Source: Cydia pomonella
Lineage: Eukaryota; Arthropoda; Insecta; Lepidoptera; Tortricidae
Length of the DNA: 64,000 nt
Direction: 5' to 3'
Assembly (NCBI RefSeq): GCF_033807575.1
Contig: NC_084727.1
Coordinates: 496,001-560,000 of the forward strand
This document shows positions 58,212 to 64,000 of the stretch, piece after piece. Positions within the stretch are counted from its first letter, which is position 1, and each line of letters begins with the position of its first letter. The notes below the pieces were generated by a model. It was not told the origin of the DNA. It worked only from the letters and a program-made list of their open reading frames with translations, and searched no databases. The position numbers and the translations under genes are program-made.

Positions 58212-58460
58212 TGTTCCGATATTTCAAGGTAAAAGATAGTTTTTAAACAACAAATAATGAATCAATTGTTTATTTGGCAAAATATTCAACTATTCAAAGT
58301 ATATACATAAATATTTCAAATGTCACCAACCTTACACGAAGACGTCTCGTTCCGAAGTGTGTCAACTGTCAACCGTGACCGACCGGTTGACGTAGCCATT
58401 GGTTCACTATGACGTTAGCTAGCAAAGTGTTGCCAGTGCAATATTAATAGTCACGTTACA
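58212..58460 (-). repeat. Gypsy 5' LTR
   Basis: Same 249 bp as 53529-53777. The primer-binding site next to it could not be assigned to a tRNA with confidence. Confidence 0.93.
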
Positions 58461-58490
58461 GTATGTTGAGAATGTTGAAATGGTTTGGAC

Positions 58491-58694
58491 CAGGGATCGG
58501 AAACCGGTATTTTTTGTATGGGAACGAAAACGGTATTTTTTCGTTCTTTGTTAATTACTTCATTTCTAATTAGGCAATCTAATAATACGAAGTCGTTATC
58601 TGAAAACACAACTGAGTCCTACATTTAGAGTATAAAATAAACCGAAATATATGGTTATTTCGATGTTTTTGCAAAAAACCGGTTCCGATCCCTG
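58491..58694. mobile_element. 204-bp hAT-type MITE with 8-bp target duplication
   Basis: Terminal repeats CAGGGATCGGAAACCGG and CCGGTTCCGATCCCTG flanked by GTTTGGAC at 58483-58490 and 58695-58702. CAGGG ends and 8-bp duplication are hAT hallmarks. No ORF. Confidence 0.9.
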
Positions 58695-58985
58695 GTTTGG
58701 ACAGACATATGAAATATATTTAAAAGGGTCACTCACGTTTTTAACTCGAATATTGCTCCATATATTTCGCTCCATAATTATCACTAGCGCGTGCGTAATT
58801 TACTTTCTATGCATCTCGCTCGTACTGGAAATGAGTTACGCATACGATAGCGAATACGCCGTGTTAAACTCGTGGTACAGCTATAGATGTCGCTTGTAGA
58901 CTTTCTAAGTTTTTCTTCTTTCTACGCCGTGTTTTTATTGAATTCCGTTAACTTCGGTGTATCGGTAAGTACGTTTAAGCAAACT

Positions 58986-59264
58986 AAATAATAAATAAAT
59001 AATAATAATAAATATTATAGGAAATTATTACACAAATTGACTAAGTCCCACAGTAAGCTCAATAAGGCTTGTATTGAGGGTACTTAGACAACGATATATA
59101 TAATATATAAATATTTATAAATACTTAAATACATAGAAAACACCCATGACTCAGGAACAAATATCCATGCTCATCACACGAATAAATGCCCTTACCAGGA
59201 TTTGAACCCGGGACCATCAGCTTCGTAGGCAGGGTCACTACCCACTAGGCCAAACCGGTCGTCG
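58986..59264 (-). mobile_element. tRNA-derived SINE (family A)
   Basis: Full-length copy with the GTTTGGCCTAGTGGG A box and CCCGGGTTCAAATCC B box; tail of ATT/ATTT repeats at the left. Confidence 0.85.
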
Positions 59265-59837
59265 TAAATGGCATAGTTAATTTAAAAAAAATATATTATT
59301 TTATAAAAAGTAATTAAATGTTGCATATAGCGTCGTTGTAACACGGGCATATCAATGTCATTTCGAACATTGATCGTCCGAGATCTTCCGAGTAGTTACT
59401 TACATTTAGTAGCGAATGTATGAACTCGTGCTAAACACTAATGAATATGTAAACAGGCCCTAAGGTAAGTGTACACGCTCGTAAGGGCTTTATAAGATAA
59501 AAATTAATTATTGATTATCTCCGAAATGTAGTTAATTAAAATACCGGTGTCTTTGAGAAAGTTACTTAATTTAAGCTCAGGAATGCACCCTTCAAATTAA
59601 CGAAAAAAAACACGGTATAGAGACTGACCTCATTCATTTACCGGAGTTAAAAAAAAGGCTAAGTATAGCTTATCTGAAATCAAATCGCATTTATTTGCAA
59701 TAAAATCTCTTAATCGAAACCGATTACAGGCAAATTATTTTTTATGAGCTAGTAGTTAAAGTATGGAAAACAACTATTGACAGCAACATGGGAATAATAA
59801 TGATTAAATTTTTTGATTGAATTTTTTTTTCATTTCC
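59265..59837. other. No gene recognised
   Basis: AT-rich intergenic sequence between a SINE and a LINE tail. Confidence 0.5.
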
Positions 59838-59980
59838 GCTACCTAAAGGTTGTCTGGAAGAGATCGCTTTTTAGCGATAAGAAATTAATTGTTTACCTCT
59901 TCTTTATGTGTTGTATTATTTGTACTGTTTCTGTATTGAGGTGTGCAATAAAGAGTATTTGTATTGTATTGTATTGAATA
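59838..59980 (+). mobile_element. LINE 3' UTR with TTGTA-repeat tail
   Basis: CTACCTAAAGGTTGTCTGGA, TCGCTTTTTAGCGATAAG hairpin, TGCAATAAAGAGTATTTG and TATTG repeats: a familiar lepidopteran CR1-like LINE end. Confidence 0.7.
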
Positions 59981-60092
59981 AACGGCGCGCTGTCGTTATC
60001 TAGCACGCTGTCTAGCACGCCGGTCAACCCTCGCGGGCCCGCGTCTGCGGTGACCACGGTCGGGAGATCGGGGTTATGATGCGCCAGCACCC
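59976..60092 (-). pseudogene. LTR-retrotransposon RNase H fragment
   Basis: Minus strand encodes LAHHNPDLPTVVTADAGPRG followed by LTGVL, matching the start of Gypsy-type RNase H (DAS-x-x-G). Only about 39 residues; truncated both sides. Confidence 0.55.
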
Positions 60093-60420
60093 GATCTGAT
60101 TCTTATTCGTAGTTAAAAGCTTCCTGTTGCCCTTGTCCAATTCCACTTTTCACCTTTTTTAATAATATTGAAGGTGTTATCAGTCCGGAAATAGCGACTA
60201 CCCGATCTGCGACTGATCGCCTGCGACAGTTCATTACACAGTTTAGCTGTGCGAGGCAGGGAGTTTCTGCAGATATGCACAGTTGAGAACTGCCAACCAC
60301 CAAGTATCCAAAGTTATACTTACAGAGAATCGGAAACGTCTCCGCATGAATTTAATCTTCTGTTGTATTTTCAGTAGCAGAGAACAGTCTGCAGCATTTT
60401 TGTATAGTCTAACCCTCTTC

Positions 60421-61802
60421 ATTCAACTTCAAAAACTTCAACTTCAAAAATCGTTTATTCAAGTAGGCTTAAAAATAAGCACTTTTGACAAGTCAGTATA
60501 GGTACAAAAAATAAAATATATCTATATATAACAAACATTCATTGGATTTTAAACAAGAAATAAATAATAACAATTGGTAACAATTAATCAATGTCAAAAA
60601 TTACATATAAACAAGAGAATAAAAGTCAACCCGAAGAATAATAAAAAAAAAACAATATAAAAATAAAAATCAGATGTTAACTCAGTCCCAAGCAGTTTTG
60701 TCATTAATATAATCTTTGATGCTATAATAAGATTAACAAATTAATTTACTTTTAATGTATTTCTTAAATCTATTCATTGGAAGATTAGTTATATTATTTG
60801 GCAGTTTATTGTAAAATCGTACACAATTACCTTTAAAAGAATTTTTGATTTTTTGCAGCCGTGTGGTTGGTATTGCTAACTTGTCCTTGTTTCTTGTGTT
60901 AATATTATGTATGTCACAATTTCTCTTGAAGTTATTGATATGCTTATGAACATAAACAATATTTGCATAAATGTATTGGCAGTATACAGTAAGTATATTA
61001 ATATCTTTAAACTTATTTCTAAGAGAATCTCTAACCTTCATTTTATAAATTGAACGAATGGCGCGCTTTTGCAGTACAAAAATGGTATTGATTTCAGCAG
61101 CATTACCCCAAAGCAAGATGCCGTATGACATCACACTATGAAAGTAGCTAAAATACACCAATCTAGCTGTTTTTTCGTCCGTTAAGTGACGGATTTTGCA
61201 TACTGCAAATGCTGCAGAATTAAGTTTGCCTGCGAGAATATTTATGTGGGGGCCCCATTGCAGCTTGGAATCTAATGTCAGACCTAGGAATACTGTACTA
61301 TTGATCATTTCCAATTCCTCGTCTTTGATAGTGACAGTCGTTTGTATATTTCTGACATTTGTAGTGGTGAACTTTATATAATTGGTTTTCTTCTCGTTCA
61401 ATAATAGGTTATTGACATTGAACCATTGCACTACTTTTGATATAGCACTGTTTACATGATCACTGGCATCTTCGTGACGTTTGACTTTAAAAATGAGGGA
61501 AGTATCGTCAGCAAACAGTACTATATCATGGTGATCTCTCACTAAGTACGGCAAATCATTTATATAAATGAGGAAAAGAAAGGGCCCTAATATTGACCCC
61601 TGGGGGACGCCCATAGAAACAAGTGATCCTAGAGACCGTTCCCCATTCACGTCCACTTTTTGGATTCTTCCATCTAAATATGATTTTAGCAAATCCAGCG
61701 CTTTGCCTCGAACACCATAGAAGTGAAGTTTCCTCACGAGTGTTTCGTGACAAACGCAGTCGAACGCCTTGGATAAGTCACAAAAAATTCCAATGGCATT
61801 TT
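60421..61802 (-). mobile_element. 5'-truncated Jockey/CR1-like LINE
   Basis: Minus strand, from FCDLSKAFDCVCHETL (about 61790) through the ORF end at 60733, a 270-bp 3' UTR and an AAGTTGAAG-type tail near 60421-60450. The 5' half is missing, as usual after incomplete reverse transcription. Confidence 0.85.
60733..61737 (-). pseudogene. LINE reverse transcriptase, C-terminal two thirds
   Basis: 334-residue open frame (continuing back to about 61800): GVPQGSILGPFLFLIYINDL, catalytic VLFADDTSLIF, NLLLNEKKTNYIKF, VFLGLTLDSKLQWGPHI and a basic C-terminus. No internal stop, so the insertion may be fairly recent; without the endonuclease and the first RT blocks it cannot move by itself. Confidence 0.88.
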
Positions 61803-62339
61803 ACTCTGTAATATGTATGACAGGCTATAACCAAACTATTATCCAAGTTGCAGGTGAAAATCAGAGTTGGCAAAAGTTTCTAATGAAGGGAACTTTAACT
61901 TCAGTATTGGTGACCAACTTCGCACATGTGAAATATTAAAACAATGATTTTACGAAGTAGATATCCATTGAACTCGCAATAAAAGAGCTGTATAAAAAAT
62001 AAAATAGAAATTATTAAAATAGCCGGGTGCACACTGAGCGAGCATACGCGTGAGGCAATTTCCTACGTCTACAGCTACACTAGCCGTATTGTGCGTGAGG
62101 AAATTGCTTCGCGCGGATGCTCGCTCTGTGTGGACCTGGCTAATAACTTTCCCCAACTTTGAAATATCATTTTTTTATGTATAATTTTTTTTATAAATTA
62201 AACCTTATTTAAAATGCTAAATGTTGAATATTCCCGCGTATCCCATGGTACACTTTATAGCGGAATTATGAATTAATGCTAATTAAGGCGAAATTATGTA
62301 CTAAAGGCGACTTCAGGGTACCCACAAAGGGTGTGGGTG

Positions 62340-62480
62340 GGATGTTTTACCGCGACCGGCAAGACATCCCACTTTGTCACTTGCCATAAGAAAGCCTTAT
62401 CAGGTCATTCATATAAAGATACAAATGCATATCTAGTCCTTATGGCAAGCAAGAAAGTGGGATGTTTTGTCGGCCGCACA
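62340..62480. repeat. Inverted-repeat element
   Basis: CAAGACATCCCACTTTGTCA and AGAAAGTGGGATGTTTTGTC with TTGCCATAAG/CTTATGGCAA inside; arms of about 30 bp around a 45-bp loop. Confidence 0.7.
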
Positions 62481-62776
62481 TTTTTGACAACCCTAATTTT
62501 AAATGAACTGCAACAGTTATCACTGGGCGACTGTAACGTGAACTACACGATGTATATTGTGTTTGTGCCGCAAACAACTCAACTGTACCACAGAATAAAT
62601 AATAGTACTACCGTACAGAAAGGAAACTTCCTACAAAACCGAAGTTTGACAGCGATTCAGGGGCAAATCATGTTGCCCCTTTCTAATGTATGGAACTATC
62701 CCTTTCGACTATTTAGGGTTATCAAAATTCATGTAATTGTCTTGCCACAAAGGAACGCCAAGATTTGCCAACCCTA

Positions 62777-63140
62777 ATTTTATACTACGTCGGTGGCAAA
62801 CAAGCATACGGCCCGCCTGATGGTAAGCAGTCTCTGTAGCCTATGTACGCCTGCAACTCTAGAGGAGTTACATGCGCGTTGCCGAACCTAAACCCCCACC
62901 CCCCCTCGTTGAGCTCTGGTAACCTTACTCACCGGCAGGAACACAACACTATGAGTAGGGTCTAGTGTTATTTGGCTGCTGTTTTCTGTAAGGTGGAGGT
63001 ACTTCCCCAGTTGGGCTCTGCTCTAGATCTAGAATGACATCCACTGGCTGTGCCCTACCACACAAAGCGTGATGAGATTCACAATGCCCATACCTCTCTT
63101 GTGGACGTAGTTTAAGGACATACCCGGGTCCAAATCCGGT
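62777..63140 (-). repeat. Repeat Y copy, nearly complete
   Basis: TACTACGTCGGTGGCAAACA to GACATACCCGGGTCC; high similarity to 53027-53355. Confidence 0.75.
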
Positions 63141-64000
63141 TCCTAATAATTGCTTATCTGATAGAATATAGTTCATAATTCACAGAATCAACTTGCGCAT
63201 AATATTTTGTCAAAAATATTAAATTTAAATATGTTTTAAGGAAAACAGTGAACCAAATAGCAGTTACGTTTACTTTGAACTAGTACAATATGTTGAGGAA
63301 ATACCGAACAGATAAGCACAATTTTTTTGGGGTCCTCCTTATGATGCGTGAGGCATTGAACCATTATTTTTATTCAATCGAAACATTATTATTATATTTA
63401 CTCAACACAAAACACAATAAATATGTTATTTCCACTAAATATTATTCGTATAGTGAATCATTTTATAAATACGACCCGAAAACTAAGGGGCGGAAATCAC
63501 CATTAAAATCCAAATCATTACAATATTTAACGATCTTTTACACACAAAGAGTAAAAAATAATAGCGTACTTACATTAATAATTCAGGTAATCGACTCCAC
63601 GGCACTAACTAATCCTTTAATTTATTGATGTATAACAAACACAAATAGGTAATTTTGCATAGTATGAACTCAGGTTTACCAACCCATTTCAAGCTTATTT
63701 GTGCCTTAATCTATTTACATTCGGAACCTCGCACATTCATCACTTACTAAGATTATTTATTGTATTTATATAAAACGTTGTGAGATTCACTGCATGAGAT
63801 TCGGCCGCTAAACCAAATCGATGATTTGAGACTGAAAAGAGAAATTCTGACATGACATGACATGACAGTTCACTTTGACAGTTGATCTTTGACAGCACTT
63901 GTATTTTGAAAGCTAGTTGGTGTTAATGGTTTTCGATTTTTTTTGTTTACACTTAATACAATAAATTAGATTTACTTTTTTCTAATTTTATTAATAAATA
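63141..64000. other. Right end of window, no gene recognised
   Basis: AT-rich; an open frame at 63290-63628 has no recognisable features. CATGACATGACATGACAG at 63850 is a short tandem motif. Confidence 0.45.

Larger units (their letters stand above)
53529..58460 (-). mobile_element. Gypsy-type LTR retrotransposon with large internal deletion
   Basis: LTRs 53529-53777 and 58212-58460 (249 bp, identical by eye), TG...CA ends, 4-bp duplication GTAT at 53525-53528 and 58461-58464. On the minus strand: gag, protease, only the first RT block, then directly the integrase C-terminus; RT, RNase H and most of integrase are missing. No env-like ORF. About 4.9 kb. Confidence 0.92.

Noticed and set aside
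62331..62777. 148-residue plus ORF
   Set aside because: Crosses an inverted-repeat element; no known family features.
63290..63628. 112-residue plus ORF near right edge
   Set aside because: AT-rich, no motif, no splice support.

Overview
The window looks like nuclear DNA of a lepidopteran insect (moth or butterfly). It is AT-rich and intron-rich, and it is saturated with RTE and CR1/Jockey-like LINE pieces, tRNA-derived SINEs, short inverted-repeat (MITE-like) elements and a Helitron-type end of the kinds known from Lepidoptera. One host gene was reconstructed, on the minus strand. No bacterial operon, CRISPR array, rRNA gene or convincing tRNA gene was seen.

The host gene runs from a start codon at 45810 down to a stop codon at 10050. 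Fifteen putative coding exons, all with GT-AG introns and compatible phases, join into a 2139-nt CDS for about 712 residues. It reads as an alkaline-phosphatase/sulfatase-superfamily protein of the DUF229 family (Pfam PF02995): an N-terminal signal anchor, a Cys-rich entry region, a GFDTTAR segment, a THDDFN segment, the MGDHGPR metal-site motif, and a C-terminal ISRTNAY...C motif. Its substrate is unknown. Introns 2 and 3 (5.6 and 13 kb) hold most of the transposon load.

The most unusual feature lies in the 3' half of this gene. Exons 9, 11, 12 and 14 are each followed, just downstream in the same orientation, by one to four partial copies of themselves. Most copies keep the 3' part of the exon plus a GT splice donor. 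Several differ from the parent mainly at synonymous sites, so they look like relics of once-coding or allelic exons rather than random debris. The exon 12 and exon 14 arrays have become minisatellites of roughly 100-130 bp units.

Region by region. 1-10 kb: MITEs, LINE/SINE remnants and nested inverted repeats beyond the 3' end of the gene. 10-25.9 kb: exons 15 to 4 with short introns. 25.9-39 kb: intron 3, a nested stack with a nearly intact RTE (14-bp target duplication), a CR1/Jockey-like LINE split by a reverse-strand LINE piece and by a copia element with apparently identical LTRs, and a small 5'-truncated LINE. 39-45.8 kb: exon 3 (a 15-nt microexon), exons 2 and 1, a 1.2-kb TIR element, a 65-70-bp tandem repeat and a Helitron-like 3' end. 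45.8-53.5 kb: upstream repeats, including an apparently perfect 364-bp tandem duplication and a SINE with a 15-bp target duplication. 53.5-58.5 kb: an internally deleted Gypsy-type LTR element on the minus strand. 58.5-64 kb: a hAT-type MITE, SINEs and a 1.4-kb LINE fragment. All alignments were made by eye; no search was run.
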